From positions 44,581,377 through 44,645,376 of the forward strand of contig OX381708.1 in assembly GCA_947462335.1 (NCBI GenBank): a stretch of DNA of 64,000 nt. Reading direction: 5' to 3'. The position numbers and the translations under genes were made by a program. The notes beneath the pieces are model-generated. The model worked only from the letters and a program-made list of their open reading frames with translations. It was not told where the DNA came from and did not search any database. This stretch comes from Harmothoe impar (Eukaryota; Annelida; Polychaeta; Phyllodocida; Polynoidae). This document shows, piece after piece, positions 10,901-44,173 of this stretch; the stretch's first letter is position 1; every line of letters starts with the position of its first letter.

Positions 10901-13900
10901 AGGAGAACAAACATTTTTTTCTTAATGATAAGGCCTAAAATAGTGTTTTCGGTTCCAACCATAAATTCCTTTTGAACATTTTCGAAAATTTAAACATTCA
11001 AATGAAACGATACAAATCCAACACATTACATTACAACCTACCGATCTCCAAGAATTTATTCTCTGAAACCAGAGTTGCAAAACCAAAGAATCAGTGTATT
11101 GAACAGGATATTCTTTTCCCCTATACACCATACGCTAAGGTAGCATATACATGAATTGATTTCCCGTATAAGACCCCCCCAACCCCCCAACACTATTGGT
11201 TCCCATTTTGAAATCTAAAAAAAAGAGAGACGGAAGACGTTTTGGCGTGCAATGTATCCAGCGATTACTAAGATAGGTTTAAAAAATAAAAGTGTGAAGA
11301 ACTCCAGGCTTATTACACTGCTACCATATGCTATATTTGTGAGACTAGTTAACTGACCTGCACTGTTGTCTTCATGGGCGTATTGCGCTTTATGAAGGAG
11401 GTGATGGTGGTACTCAGGTTACTTGGTGTGTTTACAGTCTTCTTCAACTGGCTCAAGAAGCTGGTGGTTTGTAATTGGGCCTGGCCGCGGATTGCCTGCA
11501 GGGAATTAAAAGTCATCGATTAAATTTACTGTACTAGCTGTCTATCTCTATTCACATTTCTGCCAGTGCTAAGGCAACGAGAAATAAAATCGCATTGCCC
11601 TAGGCCAGCTATGATACATCGATTAGGACCCCTAGATAGAAAAATGACACCGTAAAAAATAGTTATCAAAGCAGCGGGCTATATTTTGCAAGGAAGAAAA
11701 TTGTGTAAACTATTGACTTTGTAAATGTTTTATAGTAAGTTGGCAATATCTAAACATTTACTGAATGAATCAAAATGAGAACTTGGTGCAACGTACCTTA
11801 TTCCTGGGACATGGAGGAGATGGGGTCTTGTAAACCACGCCATCACTGAAATAGAGTAGAGCATGATAGTCGTCATCCACGTGAAATCAACTACTATGTA
11901 TGTATATCTCCAACAGTATTAGTACATTAGATGCGGCAATCCATGGGAACTAGATAGGTATTGTACCCACATTTAGGGAATCTCTAATTGGAGACTTACC
12001 TGTCCTGGGAGTCTGTGCCATCCACACACTGTCGTTTGGGTGGCGACGAAGGCTCAATCTGCTGAAAGAAAAAAGCTTAAAATTAATACCAGAAACCTCT
12101 AAAAATCCCAAATAGAATGTAAGGAAATGTATATGATAATCTGAACCATCATCCGAGTAGTGGTTTACAAAACTTATCACAATAAACAACAAATCGAGAC
12201 TTACATCTTGTGGTGGTCTCTTTAAACTTTGAGTGTCTGCTGCTGGCTTGTTTACCCGCAACTTGGATCTGAAAATAAGGAAAACGATTTAAAAGGCAGT
12301 TCTTGAAGTGTCATACGCCCTCTTACGATTCTCTGATCTATTTTACATGTTTAAAAGAAAAGGAGAGTGGATGTACGTGACTGTGTCCCATTGATCAATG
12401 CCTTTCTTTTCGGTCAAACATGTAACGTAGAGACAATCGAAACAGTATATGAAATAGCAACGAGGGTATATGAGGGTGCATACTGTTGGGGGTTAGGTGC
12501 ATACTACGATTTATTTTGAGGGATTTCTATACAATTGGTTGCCATCGACTAGTTTTTGATGACTGTATCATTTTCATTTCTAGCATAACTTTCAGGTATG
12601 ATTTTAGCCAGTGATTTCTCTACTTCACTAGACCCAGCTCATGCCCATAAGTAAATTACCGTAAAACCTCTCCGATGAGCCAACCTTTCACATTGAGAGA
12701 ACATTATAAGCCGAATTTGGACCCATTTAAACATGGTCAAACTATAAATCACCCCCACCTCTTTTTTGAAAGGGGGCGTTTATTAGGGGGAGGGCGCTTA
12801 TTAATACAGTAAGCCGAATTAGGGCTGAAATCCGAGAAAAAAAGGTTGGCTTATCAGAGAGGTTTTACGGTATACATCATCTATCACCCCCCTCCTGCAT
12901 TCCGATTACAGACTTTCCATAATTTTTGAACAGTGTTATTATTATGTTAACGACCAGCGTACCTGGTCGTGCGGGCAGGTTCTCCTGAATTATCGTCATC
13001 ACTAGACCCAGACTGCAGTTTGGGTGGAGCAGGCTTATTCACTCTCATCTTAGACCTTAAAATGTAATGGAAATCCAGATTCTATAAAATATTTCCTTTT
13101 TTAAAGTTGAGTCAGCATAATGTGATAGGGACTACGTATTCATTGATTGCTGGTGTTGCTCTAGAGCAATGTACCTGGGATTATATGCTTTCTACTCTCG
13201 GCCGAGAACAGTGCTCATTGAGAAGACTGATGCAACATATCCCTATCAATATCATCTAAAGGCACATTTATATTTTAGTTGTGCAAGGAGATGATTTGTC
13301 TCATTATCAAAAGGGACAATGATTTGATTATAGCATCTAATATCTCCTTCTGAACCAAAATGTTAACTCAAGTACCTGTCTTCCCACACTTTAAGCATGC
13401 TGCTTCGCACCATATATCAATCTTACCTGGTGCTCCGAACAGGGGCCTCCTGGCTGTGTTCATCTTCGCTGGACCCAACCGGCAACTTGGGCGGAGCTGG
13501 TTTATTCAGTCGCAGCTTTGACCGAGTAGTGCGAGGAGCGGCCACGGGTGTCTTAGAGCCTGTTGGTGTGTCTGTCTCATCCTCTACATCAGCATCACAC
13601 TCTGTGTTAGGATGTACGGCCTTCCTTGTTGACTTTGGAGTCTTGGGTCTTGAAGGAGTAGCCCTCGGCCTTGGCATCGCCTCTTCGTCTGATGTGAAGT
13701 CTAGTTTTTTGGTCGAAGGAGTCAGTGGACCATCGCCTAACGTAGTGGGAGCTGGGGTAGGCTTTCTCGATTTTGATGGCGTACGACGTATTGATGAAGA
13801 TCGATTCTGGAATGAAGTTCCATTCTGTTAAACACGAGCTCAGAAAAATCCCTTCAACCTGATAGAACAGATACATCCTCTTTTCAAAAAACCAAAAGCA

Positions 13901-16134
13901 CATGACACAACCCCCGACATAATGACCCTTAACATAATTGCGATAAATTAAACACATCTATTTTACTTGCCACATTCTTTTTTCATAAGCGATTTATTCA
14001 TCCCTTGTTCAATAGGGGCTATAAAGTACATGTAAGTACAGAAATAGAAACAGGGACTCACGAGTTTATTGGCGGATTGTCCCAGTTTTGTTGTAGATAG
14101 TCTCATTTTGTGCCTCATAATGGACGACCTGCGCTGTGACAAAGATGTACGTACACCAGCAGGTTTGGACACAACATGGGACGACCGTCTGCTTGAACGA
14201 CGCGAAGACTTATCCTCAGCCTCCATTGGCACAGCATCAAGTTCATCGACATTGTCTTCCTCAGTTGGAGTGACCTCGGGCTCAGATATAGTAATAGTTC
14301 CTCTGTTGTTTTTAGCTTTGATCTCTGGGGACTGAATAGCTTTAACTGGAGAGACCTGTTTTCTCGGAGAGTTAGACCTGCGGAGACTATCCAACACACG
14401 GCACAAGGCATTGCGCTGTCTGGGCGATGAACACTCTTCAGCAGATGGAACACTACCAGGCTTTTGTGGACTGGATACAAATTCCTCATAAGCAGTGGCC
14501 TTAGCCTTAACATTTAATCCAGTGAACCCTGGTATGGGCTTGGGACTTGGTTTAGCGGGCTTTGCAGGGGAGTTGGCAGGACTGCCAACCGGCTTCACTT
14601 TACTTGGTGTACGTGGCTTAGGCGAGGGAGGTATTTCTGTCGTGGACTCTTCTGCTATCGCTACCCGTTTTACTGGCGAGGCGTGAACAATCTCTTCATC
14701 TAATTTACTGAGGCCTGCGGGAACCATCCTCATAATGGGGGAGACTGTGACCACTTCGTCATCTTTCAGCTGTTGCGCACGGGTCCCACGAGTAGCTCGG
14801 GAGCTCCGTGTTGAGCGGGTGGAGCGCGTTGATCTAGCGGAGTTTCCAGAGTCTATGCCTGCCTCACTGTCAGATTCCTCAGCCTTCTTAGTCTTACGTG
14901 TCCGTCTATAAAATAGGAATATCGAAAACATTAATTTCATATGGTACAATCGTTTCTATCTCGCCAATCTCAGGATATTTCTATCTATCCCACTATGTGG
15001 TGTCTGCGCGGGGGAATTCATTATTGACAAAATTGAAATGATAATTTTTTTTTTGTACAACCCAATAAATTTTGCAGGTATATTAAAACACAGTTGTATG
15101 TTCTAGTATAGTATAGCATACTTACTTTGGACGTTTAGAAGTTTCAAGATCATCCTCCTCACTATCAGCTTTGCGCATCTGCCGTGTACGCTTCACAGAG
15201 GGAGTTTTGGGCAGAAGCTGAATATCTGGCCTAGGGAGAAAAATCAAGAAATTATTGAAGCAATATTAAACGGTGTGTAGGATGTGACGCTGTTGCTCTT
15301 GCAACGATTTTTCCTTTCTCATTTTTCTTCTAAACTGTCAAAAACAACACAGGAGGGACACAAAGGCTCGCCTATGATTTCCAGCGTGGGTATTAATGAT
15401 TTTTCTTAGAAATTAGAATGGCACATGTCTTCCTTTTGTCATTTATCCAAAAGCTTACATTATGTAGAGTAGAGTCGGCCCGAGTGTCAGACCTGATTTA
15501 TAATCAGGGTTCCCACAAAAATTTCAGTTTGATATTCCATGACATTCCATGACAAAAATCTCAATTTTCCAGGACATTTATTACATTCTTGTGGGAGGTT
15601 AGGGGGCTTAGACCCTGAGAAAATTTCTAAAATCTAGAAAGCAAATGGTACATTGGAGATTTTGTAATATTGATTCTATTTTTTTCATTTCCCATCACAT
15701 TTCATGACACACAGCAAATTTTAACAAGATTCCATGACATCTTTCAAATTCCATGACATTCCATGATTTCGATGACTTGTGGGAACCCTGATAATACTTT
15801 CCAGTCATTTCCACGTAAACTAATCGGGAAATTCATGGGAATAAGCATGAATAAGCAAGCTACAAATGTTGACCTCCAACGATCAATACCGGTAGTATAA
15901 ATCACTTGAATAATGATAAGGTTAAGTTTTGTGAAAGCAAATGAAAAATTAATTGTGATTTTCTATTTGAATAATATATTCAAGTAAAGTGACTTACGAA
16001 CTAAAGGTTCGCTGTGCCTCTGCAAGGGACTCTTTTACCCAGGTGAAGTGGTCTTCATTTTTCTTCTTCACATCTTCGATCTTCTTAAGGGCCAGCAAGA
16101 ACAGGCTGTGCCCGAATGCGGGTTCCTTCATCAT
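7911..16134 (-). CDS. INCENP: Inner centromere protein (chromosomal passenger complex scaffold)
   Basis: Scaffold of the chromosomal passenger complex: the N-terminal CEN box binds survivin and borealin, the C-terminal IN-box binds and activates Aurora B. Exons on the minus strand: 15998-16152, 15126-15230, 14062-14905, 13427-13806, 12963-13055, 12205-12268, 12000-12061, 11797-11845, 11358-11495, 10782-10894, 10338-10505, 10006-10081, 9421-9635, 9156-9255, 8725-8936, 8302-8435, 7911-8095. All joins keep frame. With ATG at 16132-16134 the protein is about 1,024 aa (human 918). Visible: CEN-box HFTWVKESLAEAQ then LLPKTPS (aa ~35-60); a Ser/Pro/Lys-rich middle; SFIKRNTP near aa 610; a highly charged helix over aa ~625-880; and an IN-box with ESYEMTP, LHSDDSTDDEE, AWATG, NQHYHPPDL and the Aurora B site KRTSSACW. 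A 5' UTR exon, or a few more N-terminal codons, may lie upstream; the exon itself is open to 16152. Confidence 0.95.
12205..13526 (-). repeat. Triplicated coding module inside INCENP
   Basis: Three consecutive exons encode versions of one peptide. The end of exon 13427-13806 has TTRSKLRLNKPAPPKLPVGS. Exon 12963-13055 has SKMRVNKPAPPKLQSGSSDD. Exon 12205-12268 has SKLRVNKPAADTQSLK. Two of the exons start in the same phase inside an Arg codon (AG|R), and lengths are 93 and 64 nt, so they look like tandem exon duplications. The repeat is basic and probably disordered; its function is unknown. Confidence 0.8.
12659..12870. mobile_element. TA-flanked MITE in an INCENP intron
   Basis: Left CCGTAAAACCTCTCCGATGA, right (reverse complement) CCGTAAAACCTCTCTGATAA, flanked by TA at 12657-12658 and 12871-12872. 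The interior is a further imperfect inverted repeat ('gagccaacctttc ... aaaggttggctt'). Same terminus family as 6867-7088. Non-coding. Confidence 0.7.
15505..15790. mobile_element. hAT-like MITE (CAGGGTTCCC family), intact, 5-bp TSD
   Basis: Left CAGGGTTCCCACAAA, right TTGTGGGAACCCTG, perfect over the first 14 bases. Flanked by ATAAT on both sides (15500-15504 and 15791-15795). The interior consists of 'ttccatgacattccatgac' style repeats. The 5-bp duplication and CAG start are compatible with hAT5-type elements. It sits in an INCENP intron. Confidence 0.75.
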
Positions 16135-16152
16135 CTTGGGCGCTTCACTTAC

Positions 16153-17070
16153 CTGGAAAGATAGCAAACAAATATTTATATGTACATACATTTTCTTCAT
16201 AATGTAAATGAACCCTAATGCTGCATGAAGATGATGGACACAGGCCTGACGAGTCTACGGTAGTCTTGCATATAAGCCACAATCAGAACCAGCTCTTACT
16301 TGAGACCACCTAAATCACAGTGGCGAAACTATAACAGTAATCCAGAATTACGGTTATACAATATGGTGGTAACTGATTGCAGTCAAATACCTTTCCATTT
16401 AATAGTATGAAATTCTATGACACCTTGAAGCATACTTTTTGGCCAGACTGTAGTATCTATGACAATGCTAATGACCCTACTCTAGAATCTTGTTGATGTG
16501 TACTTGTTTATGCATACACCTTTTATCCTTTTGAAAATGGATGGTATAATTGTAACTCAGGGAATGGTATATGTGACATCTGTAAATAATTCTGTCATTG
16601 AAACTTCAGGTCTAACCGTAATTCTGTGTGCAGGCATAACTGTAATTCACAGAAATGTTCTATAATATTGGGATCATGATGGGTCTGTTTAAAAAAAGAA
16701 AGATGATACAGGCAAGTGGCAGAATAGAAGTCATAGGGAAGCTGTGTGGCTGACAATTGGTACTGTACACCAAAATATATGGGATTACGGTCATACATAT
16801 GCGAGTGAGAATTACTGTAGGTATACTGTGTTATACCTGACCAAATGGGTGCCCTTTTGTTCTTTGAGGATGTTTGGTTCAAACATATAGGGACAGCAGC
16901 TGTCTTATTAGTCATTGGTACATGTCTCATATATTTGGACACTGAACGAGGCATTTTAAAGCCAGAAATGTGAGATATCTCGCCCCCCATCACATGTCTG
17001 CCCACCCCCCCCCCCCCAGACGCACACACTTAATCCACCAGTTAACTGTCCATTTGCAAATCACACAACA
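16153..17070. other. INCENP 5' intron/flank, no gene seen
   Basis: No coding exon supported. A decayed relative of the TA-flanked family may lie at about 16257-16360 ('tacggtagtcttgcatataagcc ... ccagaattacggttata'). A C-run lies near 17006-17018 and another near 17164-17171. Confidence 0.4.
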
Positions 17071-17384
17071 CAGTGTTGCCGAAATGACATCGATGTAGAA
17101 TCCTAATGGCCGATGTGAGGCCATCAGACACCGGCCACCATGGAGGCCTCTAGAGACTAAGACCCCCCCCCCTATCAATGTTAGAATATTTTTTTCATTG
17201 GATCTGCACAAATCACAGGAATGACCTTTTGGCCTTCAAAAATCCGGAAATCCGAAAAAATCCCATGCCTGATAAGGCATCAATGTATATTTATGTGGCC
17301 TGTGTAGAGGGTAAATGGCCAGTGTAAGATGTCGCGACACAGGCCACATTGGCCTGTGTGCATAAAACGTTTTTGGCAACACTG
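17071..17384. mobile_element. MITE with CAGTGTTGCC termini, copy 1
   Basis: Left CAGTGTTGCCGAAA, right TTTTGGCAACACTG. Perfect 6-bp target duplication ACAACA at 17065-17070 and 17385-17390. The interior repeats 'aatggccgatgtgaggcc' and 'ggcctgtgt' in both orientations. First of three family members within 1.6 kb; non-coding. Confidence 0.8.
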
Positions 17385-17393
17385 ACAACAGTA

Positions 17394-18225
17394 CAGGGTT
17401 GCCACTGACAAGGTAGCAGTGTTGCCAAAATGACGCCGGCACGCCGGCTTTTGCCGGCGTAGAATCTTAATGGCCGGCGTAGGGCCTTAGGACGTAGGCC
17501 AGAATGGCCTGCCATGATCTCAGCTTCCCAATGCTGAAAGAATTTTTCAAATCGTTCGATTAGAAGCGAAGATAGGGCCATATTTCTAAAATTTGCTTTA
17601 TTAAATACTTTTTCAATATCTTAGTTTTTGCATAATATGAAACAAGTCATAATGAGGTTTATGAAATATCAAAATTCATTTGGCCTGCGTGAGAAGGAAA
17701 TGGCCTGCGTAAGATGTCATGACGCAGGCCAAGGTGGCCTGCGTCAAAAAAAAGTTTTCGGCAACACTGAGGTAGTTTTGAATTCCCTGACTTTTCCCTG
17801 ACGTTATATCAAATTTCCCTGACAATCGTGACATAAACCCAATGTTTTTAAATGCCCTCCAACTAAGAATATGCACTCTTTTCAAAGTTATCTTCTAGTG
17901 AGCAAGTGGTCATTAGTTAACAACAGCGATTTTGTGTATCGCGTGCGCGCAAAATTTTTCTCTTTTTCTCTTTTTGAGGATTTCAATATTTTTCTCCCTT
18001 AAAATCTTAGTTAGAGTCTAAATACAGGCTTTTTTTCAGAGAAAACAGGTGACTTTTTTTTGTATTTCAAAGATTTTCCCTGACAAAATATATATTTTCC
18101 CTGACATTCTCAGAAAATATCGTTTTCCCTGACATTTTGCCAAAAAATCTGAAATTCCCTGACATTTCCCTGACCTGGAACGAAAAATATTTTCCCTGAC
18201 ATTTTCCCTGACAGTGGCAACCCTG
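17394..18225. mobile_element. hAT-like MITE (CAGGGTTGCCACTG termini), split by a nested insertion
   Basis: Left CAGGGTTGCCACTG, right CAGTGGCAACCCTG, flanked by CAGTA at 17389-17393 and 18226-18230 (5-bp duplication). The interior right half is built of repeated 'ttccctgacattttccctgac'. The CAGTGTTGCC element at 17417-17769 is inserted 23 bp from its left end. Without that insertion it is about 470 bp. Its interior repeat style resembles the CAGGGTTCCC family at 3668 and 15505. Confidence 0.75.
17417..17769. mobile_element. MITE with CAGTGTTGCC termini, copy 2 (nested)
   Basis: Left CAGTGTTGCCAAAA, right TTTTCGGCAACACTG, with target duplication AGGTAG at 17411-17416 and 17770-17775. About 353 bp. 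It shares most of its interior with copy 3, including 'ggcctgccatgatctcagc' and 'gaagcgaagataggg'. It interrupts the element at 17394-18225, so it is the younger of the two. Confidence 0.85.
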
Positions 18226-18319
18226 CAGTACCCTAGGCCTGTTAGGAGGGTTTGGGGGCATCCCCCCCCCCCCCCCCCCAGGAACATTTTGAAAACCAAG
18301 GAGGCAAATGGTGCAATAT

Positions 18320-18676
18320 CAGTGTTGCCGAAATCACGCCGGCACGCCGGCGTAGAATCCTAATGGCCGGCGTAGGGCCTTAGGACGCAGACCATAATGG
18401 CCTGCCATGATCTCAGCTTCCTAATGGTGAAAGAATTTTTCAAATTGGTCAATTAGAAGCGAAGATAGGGTCATATTTGTAAAATTGTTTTGTATCAAAT
18501 ATTTTTTCAATTTCTTTCAAGCTTTTGCATAGTATAAAACAAGTTATAATGAAATTTTTAAGATGCCTTGAAATATAAAAATTCATATGGCCTGCATGAG
18601 AAGGAAATGGCCTGCGTAAGATGCCAAGACGCAGGCCACCTTGGCCTGCGTTGAGAAAAAGTTTTCGGCAACACTG
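18320..18676. mobile_element. MITE with CAGTGTTGCC termini, copy 3
   Basis: Left CAGTGTTGCCGAAA, right TTTTCGGCAACACTG, with target duplication CAATAT at 18314-18319 and 18677-18682. About 357 bp, closely similar to copy 2 over its whole length. Non-coding. Confidence 0.85.
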
Positions 18677-19302
18677 CAATATGATGTATTTCAATCTTCT
18701 GTTCTGAAGAATCAGGACTTTTTTTTTCCAAAACCCAGCATAGCGTTACATCACTTCCTGCCCTGATTCGAGGTTATTAAATCACCTGTTTTTTTGTGTT
18801 GCATCGAGTTACCTTTCACCTCCTATCTTGTCAGTCTCGTACTCCCTAGGTCGAGAAACCCACCTCTTCCCTCCGTTCAGAGGTCGGGAGCAAGTCTGTC
18901 AGTTCTAGTCAGCTGCTCTGCCAACTTAGCTCTTAGCCAATTAGAGATGACATTCTACTTGGCCACTCAGTGACGTGACATCTGAGTCAAAATGGCAACT
19001 GTGACAATTTCAAAAGATTTCGGATAGCCCTCAAACTTTTTAGAATATCCATGGGTTGAATGACAGTCTATATTTGACCAACATATAGAATATCTGAGCT
19101 AAGCACAGCATAGATTTGATGTTTCAAAACTCAATATCTCATTCAGAAAATGTAATTATTTCTGACCATATTGCTGTAGCATACACTTGCTCTCGAACTG
19201 TACCCAAAGACAGTTTGAGTCTCTACGATCTAGTACTCCCAGGCTAGGACAGAGCAGCATTTCAATTTTGCACCAGTTTAGTGGCGCAAATCAGGTGTGT
19301 AG

Positions 19303-19762
19303 CAGGGTTGTCAACTCTCACGCATTTGCCGTGAGAGTCACGCATTTGGACCCTTTCTCACGGTCTCACATGTACACCAATCTCACGCATTCCTGGGATC
19401 CTGGGCTTTCCAGAACTGAAAGAATTTTGTAAATACTCCAACTAGAACCGGAGTTACAAATTTATTCCCAAAACTCATCAGATTGCACCATTTGCCCCTC
19501 GATTTTCTCTCCCTGCCTCTCACTGTCATTATAATATATTTTGAAACACGGAACTGTATATATCAGCCTCACGAAACACCAGAATGCACCATTCCACATC
19601 TAGATTTTCAAAATTTTCTTGGGGGGTATGCCCCCAAACCCCCCTAATTTGGTCGTGGCGCTGCACTTGCGAGGCCCGGCGCTTTGCGCTCCGATATTTT
19701 CAAACACTTTTTCAGTTTGGCAAAGTCTCACTCTTTTTGATTTCCATAAGTTGACAACCCTG
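19303..19762. mobile_element. TIR element with CAGGGTTGTCAACT termini
   Basis: Left CAGGGTTGTCAACT, right AGTTGACAACCCTG, a perfect 14-bp inverted repeat, flanked by GTGTAG at 19297-19302 and 19763-19768 (6-bp duplication). Inside, 'ctcacgcatttgccgtgagag' forms a secondary palindrome. About 460 bp, no ORF with recognisable homology. Looks like another hAT-type non-autonomous family. Confidence 0.75.
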
Positions 19763-19795
19763 GTGTAGACTGTAGTACAATACACATTTCAACTA

Positions 19796-20009
19796 CCGTA
19801 AATTTCCGCGTATATCCCGCACCCCCAACTTAGTCTTAGGAGAATCCTATAAGTATAACCCTTCTGGGTTTGAAAATTTCTATTTTAGTACTGTTATATA
19901 GTAATAAAAACCCTCGTATCACCAGCACCCTATATAGGCATGTTTGGTATCAAATGAAAGCTGAGACTGGTTCGCGTACTACCCGCGGGTAGTACGCGAG
20001 AATTTACGA
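19796..20009. mobile_element. TA-flanked MITE, CCGTAAATTTCCGCG termini
   Basis: Left CCGTAAATTTCCGCGTATAT, right (reverse complement) TCGTAAATTCTCGCGTACTA, flanked by TA at 19794-19795 and 20010-20011. More diverged than its relatives at 4055 and 6867. Non-coding. Confidence 0.55.
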
Positions 20010-20699
20010 TACAGACAGATTATTAAATCTTGTCACTTTTGATCAAAGCACAAGGACAAGGTGGAATTAGAAAATGTGTATTGGGCAGAATCATGAGAAT
20101 GGCAGCTGCTCCCAGGCTATCTTACTAGGCCTAGTAAGATATAAGCTGGTTGAGGCTGCTATCTTGTATAACCGTAATTCCGAATTAGGTAGGCCTAGCC
20201 CTAGGCTAGGTATCAAGTTGCGCCACTGCAACGAAGTATGACTATGACAGTCAGTGTCAGTCATTTCCGATTTAGTTGTGTGGGGCACTGCCACCCGTCT
20301 AACTGCACTGACGACTCGGGCTTAGGCTTAGCCTTCACCTGATTCAGCATTCTGCTCAGTTGGTCAATGGATAGTTAATTAACAAGCAATAACAGGCAAT
20401 TGTTATCATATGCATTCCGTTTATTACGGGTTTTAAATGGAGTCGGTGGCCCCAGGAAGGAAACAACCGCACCTGCCTTGCCTGAATGGCCAAGTTCAAC
20501 TTCAACTTCAAGTTGAAGCTGTGCATCGCACACGCCATTTGTGTATTCGCATTATCAAGTCTACAAATGCAATCCTGTACGGGATGAAAAATGTGGCAAA
20601 CGGCCTAACGTCATAGGAACTACAAAGAGAGAACATGATCAAGAGATTAATAAATTGGGTTTTGATGTTTTACCTATCTTCCCGCGGGTAGATCCTCCT

Positions 20700-21051
20700 C
20701 CCCAGATGATGTCGCCTTTCAAATTTCCTGCGCTGCAATTTCATCCAATCAGCGACGACCATGCACTGACGTCACGTGGGCAAGTAGAGCTGTCTGTTTA
20801 TAAGAACTTTAGTATTTACCAGTTAGGTAGCTGATTAATAATATATCTATTACATTCATGTATAAAAAAATCCTATTCTTTCATTTTGTATTCATTTATC
20901 TGTATTAATTATGTCTAACGAGATGTAAGCCTATCCTTACGAAAATGACGCGGTTAACTCTGCGTGCCATAAGTTTCGCCATTTTGAAGGAGGCGACTCG
21001 GCCGAGCAGATTGCTTCTCCTAAACGTGACCGTATAAGGTTGGAGATCAAC
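20700..21051. promoter_or_regulatory. Probable shared promoter region of INCENP (-) and the Ras gene (+)
   Basis: The two genes are head to head and this is the only stretch between them dense in core elements. Seen: a CCAAT box at 20744-20748; tgacgtcacgtgg (CRE plus E-box) at 20768-20780; a YY1-like gccattttg near 20979-20987 that overlaps TTTGAA, a CHR-like cell-cycle motif; and tttcaaa near 20717. CCAAT plus CHR is a common pattern of mitotic gene promoters, which would suit INCENP. No TATA box. Transcription starts are not defined. Confidence 0.4.
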
Positions 21052-43922
<22,871 letters not shown>

Positions 43923-44105
43923 TGACACGTGTCCTTATCCTTAACATCATGATATAATTAATCCCAGTCTTTCAGGAGCTTCTCTTTCTCATCATCTCAT
44001 TATCATAATTAATTAGTCCGCCTGGTCACGTGACCCGACCTAGTCAGCTGCTGGAACCCGCGTGACCCCACAGTGTCCTTATCTACCTAGGTTTTACGTC
44101 AGGCA
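43923..44105 (+). other. Start of the Ras 3' UTR
   Basis: Follows the TAA stop of the Ras CDS. Contains repeated 'taattaat' and 'atcatcatctcattatcat' AT-rich words. No AATAAA is seen until well downstream (past 46 kb), so the 3' UTR may be long or may use a variant signal. Confidence 0.4.
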
Positions 44106-44173
44106 TGACGTCACTATGTCAGACATGACGTCACGGCGTCAGATATGACGTCACTGCGTCAGACATGACGTCA
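44106..44173. promoter_or_regulatory. Array of four perfect CRE palindromes
   Basis: TGACGTCA occurs at 44106-44113, 44126-44133, 44146-44153 and 44166-44173, exactly 20 bp apart, within a 20-bp tandem repeat (atgacgtcactgcgtcagac). A partial fifth word (ttacgtcag) precedes it. The palindrome is the binding site of CREB/ATF dimers. Position is the 3' UTR or 3' flank of the Ras gene. Confidence 0.7.

Noticed and set aside
20356..20538. Minus-strand frame starting MACAMHSF with a gtgcgg donor, as INCENP exon 1
   Set aside because: It would join in frame, but the peptide does not resemble INCENP N-termini, and an ATG (16132-16134) inside the CEN-box exon gives a normal start.
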